64,000 nucleotides of DNA, taken from Deinococcus depolymerans (GTDB lineage: Bacteria; Deinococcota; Deinococci; Deinococcales; Deinococcaceae). Positions 26,255-38,090 of the stretch are shown piece by piece. The stretch is taken from positions 206,131-270,130 of the forward strand of contig NZ_BAAADB010000012.1 of the NCBI RefSeq assembly GCF_039522025.1. Reading direction: 5' to 3'. Position 1 is the first letter of the stretch, and the number at the start of each line of letters is the position of its first letter. A model generated the notes under the pieces. That model saw only the letters and a program-made list of their open reading frames with translations. It was not told the origin of the DNA and did not search any database. A program made the position numbers and the translations under genes.

Positions 26255-27577
26255 ATGCATAAAGTCGCCATCGTAGGCCGACCCAACGTCGGCAAATCCA
26301 GCCTGTTCAACCGCCTCATCGGCCGCCGTGAGGCCGTCGTGGCCGACCTTCCCGGCGTCACCCGCGACGCCAAGGAAGGCCTGATGCTGCACCAGAACCA
26401 CCGCATCACCCTGATCGACACCGGCGGCCTCTGGAGCGGCGACGAGTGGGAAGACGCCATCCGCCAGAAAGCCGAGTGGGCCATGGAAGGCGCGCAGGCC
26501 GTCATCTTCGTCCTCGACCCCCGCGAGGGCCTCAGTGCCGCCGACTACGAGGTCACCGACTGGCTGCGCCGCCTCGGCAAACCCGTCATCATCGCCGCGA
26601 ACAAGATCGACAGCCCCAAGCACGAGGTCTACATGGCCGAACTGTGGGGCCTGGGCTTCGGGGAACCCGTCGCCATCAGCGCCGAACACGCCCGCGGGCT
26701 CGACGACCTGCTCGACCGCGTCATGGAGCACCTGCCCGAGGACACCGAGGACGTCCCGGAAATCGCGCCCATCCGCATCTCCCTGATCGGCCGCCCGAAC
26801 GTCGGCAAGAGCAGCCTGCTGAACGCCATCACCCAGACCGACCGCGCCATCGTCGCCGATATGCCCGGCACCACCCGCGACTCCCTGGACGTCGAGTGGG
26901 ACTACGGCGGTCAGCGCTTCGTGCTCGTCGACACCGCCGGCATCCGCAAGAAACCCGACACGGCCGTCGAGGACTACGCCATCCAGCGTTCGCAGGCCGC
27001 CATCGGCCGCAGCGACCTGATCTGGCTGGTCGTGAACGCCGGCGACCTCGGCGACCACGAACTGAAACTCGCGAACCTCGCGTACGACAGCGGCAAACCC
27101 GTGATCGTCATCGTGAACAAGTGGGACCTCGTGCCCGACTCGGACCTCAAGGCCACCGAGAAGGAACTCAACCAGAAGCTCCACCACATCAGCTACGCGC
27201 CCCGCGTGTACACCAGCGCCATCAACGAGTACGGCATTCACGAGATGCTGGCCGAGGCCATGAAGCTCCACGAGAAATGGCAGAGCCGCATTCCCACCAG
27301 CGAACTGAACCGCTGGCTGGGCGTCTGGCAGATGCGCCAGAGCGTCCCGAACTTCCACGGCAAGAAACTCAAGATGTACTTCATGACCCAGGTGGAAACC
27401 GCGCCCCCGACGTTCGCGATCTTCTGCAACCGCGCCGACTTCGTCACCCGCGCCTACGAGGGCTTCCTGCAGAACCGCATCCGCGAGGACCTGCAACTCG
27501 CCGGGATTCCCGTGCGCCTCAAGTGGAACGAGAAAGGCCCGTACAAACGCGGCAAGAACGCCGAGAACGACGATTGA
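26255..27577 (+). CDS. der: Ribosome biogenesis GTPase Der
   Basis: Essential tandem-GTPase that assists 50S subunit maturation. The 440 residues contain two G domains: GRPNVGKSS at residues 8-16 and again near 181-189, DTGG/DTAG G3 motifs, NKID and NKWD G4 motifs, and a C-terminal KH-like domain (KLKMYFMTQVETAPPTFAIF). AAGGAG lies 8 nt before the ATG. Codons end in C far more than in most neighbours, consistent with high expression. It is divergent from promoter-terminator copy C. Confidence 0.98.
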   Translation: MHKVAIVGRPNVGKSSLFNRLIGRREAVVADLPGVTRDAKEGLMLHQNHRITLIDTGGLWSGDEWEDAIRQKAEWAMEGAQAVIFVLDPREGLSAADYEVTDWLRRLGKPVIIAANKIDSPKHEVYMAELWGLGFGEPVAISAEHARGLDDLLDRVMEHLPEDTEDVPEIAPIRISLIGRPNVGKSSLLNAITQTDRAIVADMPGTTRDSLDVEWDYGGQRFVLVDTAGIRKKPDTAVEDYAIQRSQAAIGRSDLIWLVVNAGDLGDHELKLANLAYDSGKPVIVIVNKWDLVPDSDLKATEKELNQKLHHISYAPRVYTSAINEYGIHEMLAEAMKLHEKWQSRIPTSELNRWLGVWQMRQSVPNFHGKKLKMYFMTQVETAPPTFAIFCNRADFVTRAYEGFLQNRIREDLQLAGIPVRLKWNEKGPYKRGKNAENDD

Positions 27578-27642
27578 CCCGAGCGAGGCGAGAGGAAGAA
27601 AAACGGGTTCCGGGTTGTCAGCGAAACAGACGGAATCCGCAT
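27578..27642 (-). repeat. Decayed dispersed-repeat remnant after der
   Basis: From CCCGAGCGAGGCGAGAGG to GGAATCCGCAT the sequence matches the reverse orientation of the ATACGGACT element, with the central part deleted. It begins directly after the der stop. The rest of the gap to 27733 holds nothing recognisable. Confidence 0.65.
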
Positions 27643-27733
27643 GAGTTTCATCACCTGCTCCCGCTCCGGCGGGAGTTGTTCATGACCCGTCAGCCGTTCA
27701 CGGCGCGGCCCCCTGTCACGCCGCTGCCGCCGG

Positions 27734-29500
27734 TCACGGCGCCTGTCCCGTGAAGTACTTTCGGGCCAGGGCCACGGCGTCCAGGCCGACCTGATGCCCG
27801 ATGCGCCGCCCGGCGAGGTCGTCGGGTTCGATGTGAATCCCGCCCCAGATGCAGGACTGCCCGGCCTGATCGGCGGCGTCGAAGTACGTGGCCCACTGCA
27901 GGCGCACGGGCACGGTGTTGCTGGTCCGGTCGATCAGCAGCGCGCCGGGCTGGACGGTGACCTCGTGCAGGCCGCCGGGGAAGAAGGCGCTGCCGGTCAG
28001 GTCGGTCAGGACCTCGGCGGCCGCGCGGCTGAACGTGGAGTGACCGGACACGAAGCCGGGGAAGGCCGGGCTGACGAAACTGGCCGCCTGGTACGGCACC
28101 CAGCGCAGCGGATCGATCCACTGGACGCCGGCGGCGGCACTCCAGCCGCGCACCATGGCCTTCCCGCCGCGTTCCTCCAGGACGTTCACCTCGTCCTGAA
28201 TGCCGCGCATGCCCTGCGTGGCGACGAAGCGGACGAGAGAGATGGGGCGGGCGGTGTCGGTCTGGCGTTTGACGTCCCACGCGGCGATGGCGGCGTCGTG
28301 CAGCGCGCCGTTCAGGGCGAGGTACATCTTCAGGTCCCATTCCAGGCGGCCCAGTTCGGGGCCGCGTCCGCCCAGGCGGCGCTGGAAGGTGGGGGCGTCG
28401 GCGGCGGCGTTCGCCAGGACGTTCCAGTGGCCGGGGGGCGTCTCGGCGCGCGGGCCGTCCGCCCAGTACTCCGCGATGACCCGGCCGTAATCGGCGAGCC
28501 GCACCACGTTCGGCGGGTAGGGGAGGCCGGTGGCGGGGTTCAGGGGGTGTCCGGCGCCGTCGTTGCGGCCCGGCGTGTTGTTGCCCAGCGCGGCCGGGGA
28601 GATGTCGGTCGTGGTGTCCACGCGGTCGTCCAGTTGACTCTGGCGGCGCAGCAGGTCCGGAATCCAGCGGGCGCGCATCTGCGGGTCGTTCAGGCTGGGG
28701 GCGGGGCCGGGGTCGTGGTAATGGCGGCCCCGGCGGGTCATGGCGAAGGGTTTCACGGCGCCCCAGTGGGCGCCCATGTAGGGTTGCGGGCCGCTCTGCG
28801 GAATGCCGTTCTGCGTGAACGGCTGGGCCAGCAGCAGGCGCTGCCAGCGGTCCGGGTCGTTCAGGGTGACGCCGGGCTGTTCGGGGCGCAGGGGTTCGTT
28901 GCCGAAGCGGTAGCCGCTGGTGTCGGCGTACCCGCCGCGTTCGTTGGAGCCGTCGTCGCGGTTCAGGTCCAGGATCGCCTGCCCGGTGCGGTTGCCGGTC
29001 GCGCTGGCCCGGTCGCCCTGCGTGCCGGTGTCGGCGGGGTCCAGGCCCAGGTGCCGCAGGCGGTCGTCGAAGCACGCGCCGAGCGCCGGGACGGTCGCGG
29101 TGAAGCGGGCGCTCAGGACCCGGTGCGCGGCGCGGTTCACGGCCTCCTCGACCTGGGCGGGCGTGCCGCCGCGCTGCTCGTTCACGAACACGCCCTGCGC
29201 GACCGGGTCGAAGGCGGCCCAGGTGTCGTACATGGCGGCCGACAGGTGGAACAGGGTGCGGGCGTGCACCGTGGGTTGCGGCAGGACGTTGCGGATGGCG
29301 TTCAGGGCCAGTTCGTTCCACACGCGCGCCGCCGAGTGGCCCGGCGCCTCGATGGCCGCCCACGCCTGCGTGCTCAGGGGGCAGCTGACGGGCTGGGTGG
29401 GTGGGGGCGGTCGGGGGCAGCTGGTCAGCCCGGCGCACAGCGCGGCGCCGAGCAGCAGCAGGCGGCGCCGGGCAGGCGTGCAGATTAAGGAGGCCTTCAT
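27734..29500 (-). CDS. Vanadium-haloperoxidase-like lipoprotein
   Basis: A 588-residue protein of the vanadium-dependent haloperoxidase/PAP2 superfamily. The C-terminal vanadate/phosphate pocket is visible as PGFVSGHSTFSRAAAEVLT (about residue 480) and GGIHIEPDDLAGRRIG (about 557), supplying His and Arg ligands. A lipobox, LTSC, ends the N-terminal signal (LLLLGAALCAGLTSC), so it is probably anchored outside the membrane. TACACT lies 8 nt before the ATG. Whether it oxidises halides or acts as a phosphatase cannot be decided from sequence. Confidence 0.87.
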   Translation of the reverse strand: MKASLICTPARRRLLLLGAALCAGLTSCPRPPPPTQPVSCPLSTQAWAAIEAPGHSAARVWNELALNAIRNVLPQPTVHARTLFHLSAAMYDTWAAFDPVAQGVFVNEQRGGTPAQVEEAVNRAAHRVLSARFTATVPALGACFDDRLRHLGLDPADTGTQGDRASATGNRTGQAILDLNRDDGSNERGGYADTSGYRFGNEPLRPEQPGVTLNDPDRWQRLLLAQPFTQNGIPQSGPQPYMGAHWGAVKPFAMTRRGRHYHDPGPAPSLNDPQMRARWIPDLLRRQSQLDDRVDTTTDISPAALGNNTPGRNDGAGHPLNPATGLPYPPNVVRLADYGRVIAEYWADGPRAETPPGHWNVLANAAADAPTFQRRLGGRGPELGRLEWDLKMYLALNGALHDAAIAAWDVKRQTDTARPISLVRFVATQGMRGIQDEVNVLEERGGKAMVRGWSAAAGVQWIDPLRWVPYQAASFVSPAFPGFVSGHSTFSRAAAEVLTDLTGSAFFPGGLHEVTVQPGALLIDRTSNTVPVRLQWATYFDAADQAGQSCIWGGIHIEPDDLAGRRIGHQVGLDAVALARKYFTGQAP

Positions 29501-29575
29501 CTGGTGTCAGTGTAGGCGGATTCCCGGTCAGTTGCGGCGCGGATCACGCTGCGGGCGCCCCGCGTGGAGCGCTCG

Positions 29576-29730
29576 TACGGATTCCGTTTGTTTCGCCAAC
29601 AATCCGGAACTTCACCGGGTCGTCAACTCCACGTCCGGAACCCGTTTCTCTCCTACTCTGCGGAGCAGCTCTCCGAGTCGCATCCGCTCGGATTGAATGG
29701 CTTTATAAGCCCTTCAATCGGAGTCCGTAT
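29576..29730 (+). repeat. Dispersed repeat, copy 3
   Basis: Runs from TACGGATTCC to AGTCCGTAT. The right-hand stem is GATTGAATGGCTTTATAAGC with its complement. The right end supplies the final A (on the minus strand) of the stop codon of the gene at 29730-31559. Confidence 0.9.
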
Positions 29731-31559
29731 CAGGGCCGGTAGGTCTTGATCAGCCCGCCGAAGCCGCTGAGGGTCCGCGCGCGGTAGAACACCAGGCTGA
29801 CCGGCAGGTTGCTGCCGCTGCTGGGCACGAAGTCGATGTTCAGCCGGTCGCTCTGCGGGCGCCACAGCAGGACCGGCTCGTCGGGTTTCAGGGCGTTGCC
29901 GGTGCGGGGCAGCTTGATGGTCTGGGTGATCGGGCCGTCCTGGATGTTCATGGCGCCGCGGTAGAGGCCGCCGCGCGGGCTGAGGGCGACGGCGGTGCCG
30001 GCCGCACCGTTGACCTCCAGGTCGTACAGCACGCCGTAGTTGCCGCTCAGGCGGACGCCCTGGCCGGTCAGGACGTCCGTGCCGGTCAGGGCCGGATCCA
30101 CCCGCCCGTCCCCGATCACGATGCGGGCCGGCAGGGCGCCCAGGTTCACGCGCAGGGACCGCACCGCTCCGGGGAAGGTGCCGCGCACGTGCTTGCCGTC
30201 CGGGCGCAGGTACGGCAGCTGCTGCATGACCTGCGCGGTGGGTGGCAGGGCGTCCTCGAGCATCAGGAAGGTCAGTTCCACCCGCCCCGAAGTGATCAGG
30301 TCCTGCATGACGTTCACGCCGCTCCCGGCGCCCAGGGTGGGGCTGGCGTACACGGCGGCCGTCTGGCCGGGCAGCAGGTTCAGGACCGTGCCGCCCCCCG
30401 ACGCGAAGTACTCCAGCAGCGTCACCTGCCCCAGGATGCCCTCGATGCGGGTGGGGGCCGTCTCGCCCAGGCGTTCGCTGCGCACCTCGACGGGCCGGCT
30501 CTCGAGGTTGCGGGCCATGACGTACAGCCGCGCGGGGCGGCCCAGGCCGTTCAGGTGGTAGGCCAGCAGGCGCGCGCGGCCCGCGAGGCTGTCCTGGTAC
30601 AGCACGCCGCTCTGTGCGGGCACCTCGGGGCTGTCACTGAACAGCAGCGGGTAGCTGGGCGACTCGGTGGTGGTGGGCGTGGCGGACGGGTAGGACAGGA
30701 TCTGCGGGTCCGGGAAGGAATCGCCGGGCTGGCCGTACTTCAGCGCGTACGTGAGGGGAGTGTCGACGGGCGTGCCCTCCACGCGGATGGAACGCGTGAA
30801 CGGCTGGCTCTGCAGCCCGCGGGCGTTCGTGACGGTCAGGCTGATGGTGTACGTGCCGGGCTGGAAGTACGCGTCCTGCCGGCCGGTCCAGCGGCGGGCG
30901 GTGATGTCCGCGCCGTCCGGGTCGAAGGGGTACTCGGTGTACACGACCCGTTCGCCCGGCGCGTACACGGTCTTGTCGGTGCTGAAGCGCGCCTGCGGGA
31001 TCAGCGGGTTGCCGCCGTCACGCAGCGCCGTGAGGGTGAAGGTGCGCCCGTCGTCGCTGCTCAGGTTGGCGTTCAGGGCGTCGGCCAGGGTGCGGGCGCT
31101 CACGTACAGCACCCCGCCGAGCGTGGTGACCGTCCCGGCAGGCTGCGTCTGACCGTTCAGGGCGGCGCTGTTCTGGCGGGTGTCGACGCTCAACCGCGCG
31201 AGTTGCACCTGCCCGGCCGTGCCCAGCAGCGGCTGTCCCAGCAGCGCCGCCGTCTCGCGCAGCGGCAGCAGCGTGCGGCCGCCCACGACCCTGGGGGCCG
31301 CCAGCAGCGCGGCCGGCTCGCCGTTCACGAAGGTGGCGGTCTGGTCCACCGTGAAGGTCAGCTGCACCGACCCGAGCGTGGGCTGCGCGGCCAGCACGGT
31401 TCCCGACGCGGCCGCCGCGAGGGCGACCGTGAGAACGCCGCCCTGCGTGGGCGGCGCCAGCAGGGCCAGCAGCGTCAGCAGCCGCGTTCGTCCGGGGCGA
31501 CGCGGGCGGCCCGGAGCGGGCGGCGCGGAAGGGCAGGAGGGGGAACGCAGAAACCGCAT
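29730..31559 (-). CDS. Exported protein with copper amine oxidase N-terminal domain
   Basis: A 609-residue exported protein. After a long basic leader and hydrophobic segment ([23 protein letters not shown]) comes a copper-amine-oxidase-N-like domain ([25 protein letters not shown]) that in Firmicutes and Deinococcus is a non-enzymatic surface module. A PKD/Ig-like stretch ([20 protein letters not shown]) follows. The C-terminal 250 residues are beta-rich and unassigned. CATACT lies 6 nt before the ATG at 31559. The open frame continues far upstream opposite ftsH, but that part is a GC-driven shadow. Confidence 0.82.
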   Translation of the reverse strand: MRFLRSPSCPSAPPAPGRPRRPGRTRLLTLLALLAPPTQGGVLTVALAAAASGTVLAAQPTLGSVQLTFTVDQTATFVNGEPAALLAAPRVVGGRTLLPLRETAALLGQPLLGTAGQVQLARLSVDTRQNSAALNGQTQPAGTVTTLGGVLYVSARTLADALNANLSSDDGRTFTLTALRDGGNPLIPQARFSTDKTVYAPGERVVYTEYPFDPDGADITARRWTGRQDAYFQPGTYTISLTVTNARGLQSQPFTRSIRVEGTPVDTPLTYALKYGQPGDSFPDPQILSYPSATPTTTESPSYPLLFSDSPEVPAQSGVLYQDSLAGRARLLAYHLNGLGRPARLYVMARNLESRPVEVRSERLGETAPTRIEGILGQVTLLEYFASGGGTVLNLLPGQTAAVYASPTLGAGSGVNVMQDLITSGRVELTFLMLEDALPPTAQVMQQLPYLRPDGKHVRGTFPGAVRSLRVNLGALPARIVIGDGRVDPALTGTDVLTGQGVRLSGNYGVLYDLEVNGAAGTAVALSPRGGLYRGAMNIQDGPITQTIKLPRTGNALKPDEPVLLWRPQSDRLNIDFVPSSGSNLPVSLVFYRARTLSGFGGLIKTYRP

Positions 31560-31764
31560 CCGCCGAGTATGCCGCCTGGGCCTGACCGGTGTCTGTACCG
31601 CGCGGCCCGCGGGACGCTGCCTGACCGTACCGTTAAGGAGACAGGGGGCGCGGTCGGCGGCCGTCCGGGCTGGGGGGGAGAGGGGGGGGCGGCCCCCCGG
31701 CGGGCGCGGGGAACTGGGGGGCGCGCTTTCAGTTCTGCTGCGGCGCAGCGGCATACACTGAACC

Positions 31765-31817
31765 ATGACCGGGGTCAACGCTGGAGTGGACGCAGGGCAG
31801 GGAGCGGAGGGCCGCCC

Positions 31818-31821
<4 letters not shown>
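31765..31821 (+). CDS. Leaderless 18-codon micro-ORF upstream of ftsH
   Basis: ATG at 31765, 5 nt after TACACT (31754-31759), encodes [18 protein letters not shown] and stops at TGA 31819-31821, which overlaps the ftsH GTG (31818-31820) as GTGA. It contains the ftsH ribosome-binding GGAGGG within its own codons, so translating it should affect ftsH initiation. Confidence 0.55.
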
Positions 31822-33683
<1,862 letters not shown>

Positions 33684-33688
33684 GCGGA

Positions 33689-33762
33689 TGGCAGAAAGCA
33701 GATGGCAGATGGCGAATTCCTGCCTCTGCCATCTGCCTTGAGCCATCTGCTGGCTGCTGGCT
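33689..33762. repeat. Palindromic GGCAGATGGC repeat after ftsH
   Basis: GGCAGATGGC units on the left and GCCATCTGCC on the right form a long imperfect hairpin between the ftsH and frnE stops. It may act as a bidirectional terminator for the convergent pair. Related copies lie at 22239, 49370 and 55027. Confidence 0.7.
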
Positions 33763-33771
33763 GCCCGTGGG

Positions 33772-34524
33772 TCAGTTCTGTCCGGGTACGGCGCACTGGC
33801 CGTCCTCGCAGCCGTCGGCGGGGGTGTCCGCGCCGATCATCTGAAGGGGGGCGGGGTGGGTCTCCTGCCAGACCTGCGTGAGGGCGGCCAGCAGCGTCTG
33901 GGGGTCCTGCGCGCCGTTGACGCCGTACTTGCCGCCCAGCACGAAGAACGGCACGCCGCTGATGCCCAGCGCCTGCGCCTGCGCCTCGTCCTGGCGGACG
34001 GCCTGCGCGTGGCGGCCGTCGAGCAGGGCGGCGCGCACTTCGGTGCCGTCCAGGCCGACCTCGCCGGCCAGGCGGACCAGGGTGTCGGGATCGCTGACGA
34101 GTGCGCCCTCGCTCATGTAGGCGCGCAGCAGACGTTCCTTCATGGCGTCCTGGCGGCCGTGCGCGGCGGCGTGGTGGATCAGCTGGTGGGCCAGGAAGGT
34201 GTTGCCCAGGCGGGCGCGTTCGAAGTGGTACTCGAGGCCCTCGTCGGCGGCGACGCGGGTCATGTGGTCCATCATGCCCTGCGCCTCGTCGGCGCTGCGG
34301 CCGTACTTGCGGGCCAGGGCGTCACGCATGTTCAGGGGGTGCTCGGCGGGCGTGCCGGGGTCGAGTTCGAAGGAGTGCCAGACGACCTCGACCTGATCAC
34401 GCTGCGGGAACTGGGTCAGGGCGCTTTCCAGGCGGCGTTTGCCGACGTAGCACCAGGGGCAGGCGACGTCGGACCAGATGTCCACGCGGAGCTTGTCGGG
34501 GCTGGAGGGGGTGAAGGCGGTCAT
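33772..34524 (-). CDS. frnE: FrnE-type DsbA-family disulfide isomerase
   Basis: A 250-residue thioredoxin-fold oxidoreductase with a helical insertion. The CPWC active site lies near residue 22 ([20 protein letters not shown]) and the cis-Pro loop is [20 protein letters not shown]. The C terminus has a second pair, CEDGQC, the CX4C motif described in D. radiodurans FrnE, whose loss sensitises cells to oxidative stress. No signal peptide is present, so it is cytosolic. The ATG at 34524 follows a GGGGG stretch; longer frames upstream lack similarity. Confidence 0.92.
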   Translation of the reverse strand: MTAFTPSSPDKLRVDIWSDVACPWCYVGKRRLESALTQFPQRDQVEVVWHSFELDPGTPAEHPLNMRDALARKYGRSADEAQGMMDHMTRVAADEGLEYHFERARLGNTFLAHQLIHHAAAHGRQDAMKERLLRAYMSEGALVSDPDTLVRLAGEVGLDGTEVRAALLDGRHAQAVRQDEAQAQALGISGVPFFVLGGKYGVNGAQDPQTLLAALTQVWQETHPAPLQMIGADTPADGCEDGQCAVPGQN

Positions 34525-34671
34525 GCCCCCATTCTCCCATGCTTTACAAAACAAAGCGGCATCTGGCGCACAATGCCCCCCGCGCGCGTGCCACCCGCCC
34601 CCGCCCCGATCATGAACCCACGCCGGGCGCGCCCTCAGCGGGCGTCAGCCACGGCGTGCTACCACTACCCT

Positions 34672-35478
34672 ATGCCCCGTCCTCACCCACGCCCCACGCT
34701 GCTGCCCACCGCGCTGCTGCTCAGCGCACTGGCCGGCGCCCAGGCCGCCCCGCCCGACCTGGGTCAGGCCGCCACCCGCGCCGCTGCCGCCGTGAACGGC
34801 GTGCTGCGCAACTGCCCCGCCAGTTTCAGCCGCGTCGGCACGCCCGCCAAGCAGTGCGTCGGCGCGCCCGGCACCACCGAACAGGTCCGGCTGCAACTGG
34901 GCGCGGCGCTCGGCAGCGACCTGTACGGCGTGTGGCGCAGCCGCGACGAGCAGCGCAGCGTCTACAACTGGCTGCGCACCCCCGGCGGCTTCGTGTACCT
35001 GCGCCTGCAACCCGACCCGGACGGCCGCGCCCGCACGCTGGTGTACCTGGACACGCCCCCGGACCCGCTGCCCACCGCCCCCACCCCGGCCGTGACCCTG
35101 ACGCCCGTCCAGCCCCCCGCCCCTCAGGCCCCCACTCCCCAGCCAGCCGCCACCCAGCCGGCTCCCCCCCCGGACGCGGCGACCCGCACCCCTCAGGCCC
35201 CCACGGCCGCGCCGCTGCCGTTCCGGCGGCCCCTGTCCCTGCAGACGCCACGCCTGAACGGCCCGGACGTGCTGGCCGTACAGAACCGCCTGATTCACCT
35301 GATGCGCCCGGTGCGTACGGGACACGGGGACGGCTGGTTCGGGCCGGTCACGGCCGCCACCGTGCGCGCCTTTCAGGCCGGCAACCGGCTGCCCGTGACC
35401 GGCCGGGTGGACCGCGCCACCTGGGAGCGGCTGTTCGCGGCGGACGCCGCGACCTTCACGCCGCCGCCCGCCCCGTGA
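34672..35478 (+). CDS. Exported protein with peptidoglycan-binding domain
   Basis: A 268-residue secreted protein: signal peptide ([16 protein letters not shown]), a globular region with two Cys ([20 protein letters not shown]), a long Pro/Ala/Thr linker (about residues 125-180) and a C-terminal PG_binding_1 domain ([39 protein letters not shown]). It likely attaches to the cell wall; the role of the N-terminal region is unknown. The next gene, a cell-wall amidase, is on the same strand after 211 nt in which no feature beyond its leader is seen. Confidence 0.87.
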   Translation: MPRPHPRPTLLPTALLLSALAGAQAAPPDLGQAATRAAAAVNGVLRNCPASFSRVGTPAKQCVGAPGTTEQVRLQLGAALGSDLYGVWRSRDEQRSVYNWLRTPGGFVYLRLQPDPDGRARTLVYLDTPPDPLPTAPTPAVTLTPVQPPAPQAPTPQPAATQPAPPPDAATRTPQAPTAAPLPFRRPLSLQTPRLNGPDVLAVQNRLIHLMRPVRTGHGDGWFGPVTAATVRAFQAGNRLPVTGRVDRATWERLFAADAATFTPPPAP

Positions 35479-35689
35479 ACCGGCCTCTCCGGGACCGCCG
35501 GCCGGACGCGCGGCCCCGCGCGAGCGGCGCGATGCCCCCACTACATGAGACGCGCGGTCAGCGGCCACCCCGCCGGACGACCCGCCGGAAGGTGGTGGAA
35601 GGCGCGCCTGGACGGCCACCAGCCGGTTTTTCGTTCGGATGAGGGCTGCACGTCAATTCTCACGCCCCCCAGGTACAGTACAGGTCAAC

Positions 35690-37465
35690 ATGAAGCTGCC
35701 CGTCATCATCCTTTCATCTGCTCTGCTGCTGGCAGGCGCGGGTTCAGGACTGGCCCAGACCGCAGCCACCACCGACCCCTTCCAGCGCGGCGCGCCGGCC
35801 GCCAGCACCCCCAGCGTCAGCGTCACGGGCGCCAGCGCCGTTCCGGGCGCCCCCATCACCCTGACCGGCGTGCAGAACGCCACCTTCGGCTCCCCGCGCG
35901 CCAGCAGTCAGGGCAGCGCCACCCGCGTCGTGTTCGATCTCGCGCCCGGCGTCACCTACACCCTGACCCCCACCTTCACGGGCCTGCGCGTGGACGTGCA
36001 GGGCGCGCGGGTGCAGCCGGCCGTGACCGCCCGTCTGGGCAGCAGCGTCACCGAATACCGCGCCGGGGCCGGGCAGGCCACCCTGATCACGCCCTTCCCG
36101 CTCTCCCTGAACGACGGCTGGAAGGCCCAGGAAGCCACCCTCGCCACCGGCAGCCGGGTGCTGATCATCGACATCGGGGCCGGCGTCACGGGCGGCGCCC
36201 CGGGCAGCCGGGTGCTGGCCAGCGCCCCGGTCAGCGCGGCCGCGCGGGCCGTCCTGAACGCCCCCACCCAGACCGCCGCCCCCGCCTCGCTGCCGCCCGG
36301 CGACACCGTCACGCGCAGCGGGCAGGTCCTGCCGCCCGCCCCGGCCCTGCCCGGCGACGACACCGCCCGCCCCAGCGACCTGAGCGGCCGGGTGCCCGGC
36401 ACGCCCAGGGGCGACCTGCTGGCCCCGCCCCGGCTGGGCAAGAGTCCCGGCCAGACCCGCGTGGTCCTGGACCTGCCGCCCGGCGCGACGTACCGCATCA
36501 GCCCCGGCCCCAGCGGCCTGAGCATCGACCTGACCGGCCTGACCGTCACCGCGCAGGGCGAGCGTGACCTGAGCCCCGAACTGCGCGAGTGGCGTTCCGA
36601 GGGCCGCGCGGGCGGCGGGACCGTCACGCTGCTGACCGCCGCGCCCACCACCGCCCGCAGCGGCTGGCGTGCCCAGCTGCTCCCGCCTTCCAGCGGCGAC
36701 CTGTCCCGCCTGGCCATCGACCTGTCGCCGGCCATGGCCGACCTGACGCCCCTGTCGCCCGCGGAGCGGGCCGTGGCGGCCGTTCCGCCCGTGCTGGCCA
36801 CGCGCGGAACCGCCCTCCTGGCCCTGAGTGCCAGTTACGTGAAACCGCGCGTCGTCATCGACGCCGGGCACGGCGGCCGCGACCCCGGCGCGGTCGGTTC
36901 GGTCATCGAGAAGGAGGTCACGCTGGACGTCGCGCTGCGCGTCCGCGACCTGCTCACCCCCGCCGGCGTGGACGTCGTCCTGACCCGTGACAGCGACCGC
37001 GAACTCAACAGCAACAAGAACGCGGACCTGCAGCTGCGCGCCGCCATGGGCACCCCCGGCACGCAACTGTTCGTCAGCATTCACGTGAACGCCATGGACG
37101 CCCGCAACGCCCTGAAAGGCTACGGGGTGGAAACCTGGTGGAACCCCAACCACCCGCGCAGCAGCGCCCTGGCCGCCCTGCTGCAGGGCAGCATGGTCAG
37201 CCAGACCGGCGCGTTCAACCAGGGCCTGAAGAACAGCCAGTCGCTGAGCGTCCTGCGTAACAGCCGCGTCCCGGCCGCCCTGGTCGAGATCGGCTTCGCC
37301 AGCCACCCGGTCGACGGGCAGAACCTGAAGGACAGCAACTACCTCGACCGGGTGGCGCTGGGCATCGCCCAGGGCATCCGCGAGGCCCTGATCACGGGCG
37401 TGACCGCCGACGGGAACCGCGCCGGCCCGCCGGTCGCGGCGGCCCGCACCGCCGCCCGCCCCTGA
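35690..37465 (+). CDS. N-acetylmuramoyl-L-alanine amidase with AMIN domains
   Basis: A 591-residue exported cell-wall hydrolase that cleaves the bond between MurNAc and the stem peptide, used in daughter-cell separation. A signal peptide (LPVIILSSALLLAGAGSGLAQ) is followed by two AMIN-like beta domains (TRVVFDLAPGVTYTLTPT and TRVVLDLPPGATYRISPG) and the Amidase_3 domain: VIDAGHGGRDPGAVG, the distal FVSIHVNAMD and ALVEIGFASHP with zinc His and Glu residues. AmiC-like by architecture. Its TGA shares its A with the next dispersed repeat. Confidence 0.95.
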   Translation: MKLPVIILSSALLLAGAGSGLAQTAATTDPFQRGAPAASTPSVSVTGASAVPGAPITLTGVQNATFGSPRASSQGSATRVVFDLAPGVTYTLTPTFTGLRVDVQGARVQPAVTARLGSSVTEYRAGAGQATLITPFPLSLNDGWKAQEATLATGSRVLIIDIGAGVTGGAPGSRVLASAPVSAAARAVLNAPTQTAAPASLPPGDTVTRSGQVLPPAPALPGDDTARPSDLSGRVPGTPRGDLLAPPRLGKSPGQTRVVLDLPPGATYRISPGPSGLSIDLTGLTVTAQGERDLSPELREWRSEGRAGGGTVTLLTAAPTTARSGWRAQLLPPSSGDLSRLAIDLSPAMADLTPLSPAERAVAAVPPVLATRGTALLALSASYVKPRVVIDAGHGGRDPGAVGSVIEKEVTLDVALRVRDLLTPAGVDVVLTRDSDRELNSNKNADLQLRAAMGTPGTQLFVSIHVNAMDARNALKGYGVETWWNPNHPRSSALAALLQGSMVSQTGAFNQGLKNSQSLSVLRNSRVPAALVEIGFASHPVDGQNLKDSNYLDRVALGIAQGIREALITGVTADGNRAGPPVAAARTAARP

Positions 37466-37600
37466 TACGGACGCCGGTTGAAAGGGGTGCAGAACCCTTC
37501 AACCCGAGCGGAGGCGAGTGGGAGCAAAGCGGGTTCCGGTCGTGCAGGTGGCAACCCGGTGAAGTTCCGGGGTGTCAACGCCACGACCGGCAGTCCGTGT
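37465..37600 (-). repeat. Dispersed repeat, copy 4 (reverse orientation, variant)
   Basis: Runs from ATACGGACG to AGTCCGTGT, 136 bp. The hairpin half (GTTGAAAGGG ... CCCTTCAAC) is at the left and the CGGAACTTCACCGG-type half (as its complement) at the right, so it is inverted relative to copies 1-3. The first base is the A of the amidase stop codon. Confidence 0.85.
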
Positions 37601-37644
37601 GACCCGGCGCGCCGGGAGGTCCCGCGCGGGGCACAATGGACACC

Positions 37645-38016
37645 ATGACCGATCCTGTCCCGGCCCCCGCCTTCCGTGAGCGTGTCCTGGCCCTGGTGGC
37701 CCGTATTCCAGAGGGGCGCGTCATGACCTACGGGCAGCTGGCGCTGCTGGCCGGCACGCCCGGCGCGGCGCGGCAGGCGGGGTTCGTGATGAACTCGCTG
37801 GTGGGCAGCGCGACCGACGGAACCAGCCTGCCCTGGCACCGCGTGATCAACGCGCAGGGCCGCGTCAGCACCCACAAGGTGGGCTTCGGTGACATGCAAG
37901 AAGCCCTGCTGCGCGCCGAGGGGGTGCCGCTGGATTCCTCGGGCCGCTGCGACCTGGCCGCGCGGCAGTGGTGGCCGCAGGAGCAGCGGGACGCGCCGCC
38001 CGAACCGCTGCTGTGA
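37645..38016 (+). CDS. Alkyltransferase-like protein (ATL)
   Basis: A 123-residue MGMT-fold protein. The usual active-site PCHR of O6-alkylguanine transferases is PWHR here (SLPWHRVINAQGRVSTH), with Trp in place of the acceptor Cys, so it cannot accept alkyl groups. ATL proteins flag alkylated guanines for nucleotide excision repair. The DNA-binding helix and VMTYGQLALLAGTPGAARQAG are intact. The ATG at 37645 has CACAAT 7 nt upstream; an ATG at 37636 is possible. It stands alone between a repeat and a cytochrome gene. Confidence 0.92.
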   Translation: MTDPVPAPAFRERVLALVARIPEGRVMTYGQLALLAGTPGAARQAGFVMNSLVGSATDGTSLPWHRVINAQGRVSTHKVGFGDMQEALLRAEGVPLDSSGRCDLAARQWWPQEQRDAPPEPLL

Positions 38017-38090
38017 CCGGCGCCCGGCATGAAGAAATTCCCCCGGCACCCCACCCACATGTCCCGGCGGGCCAGTCGTATGCTCGGCAC

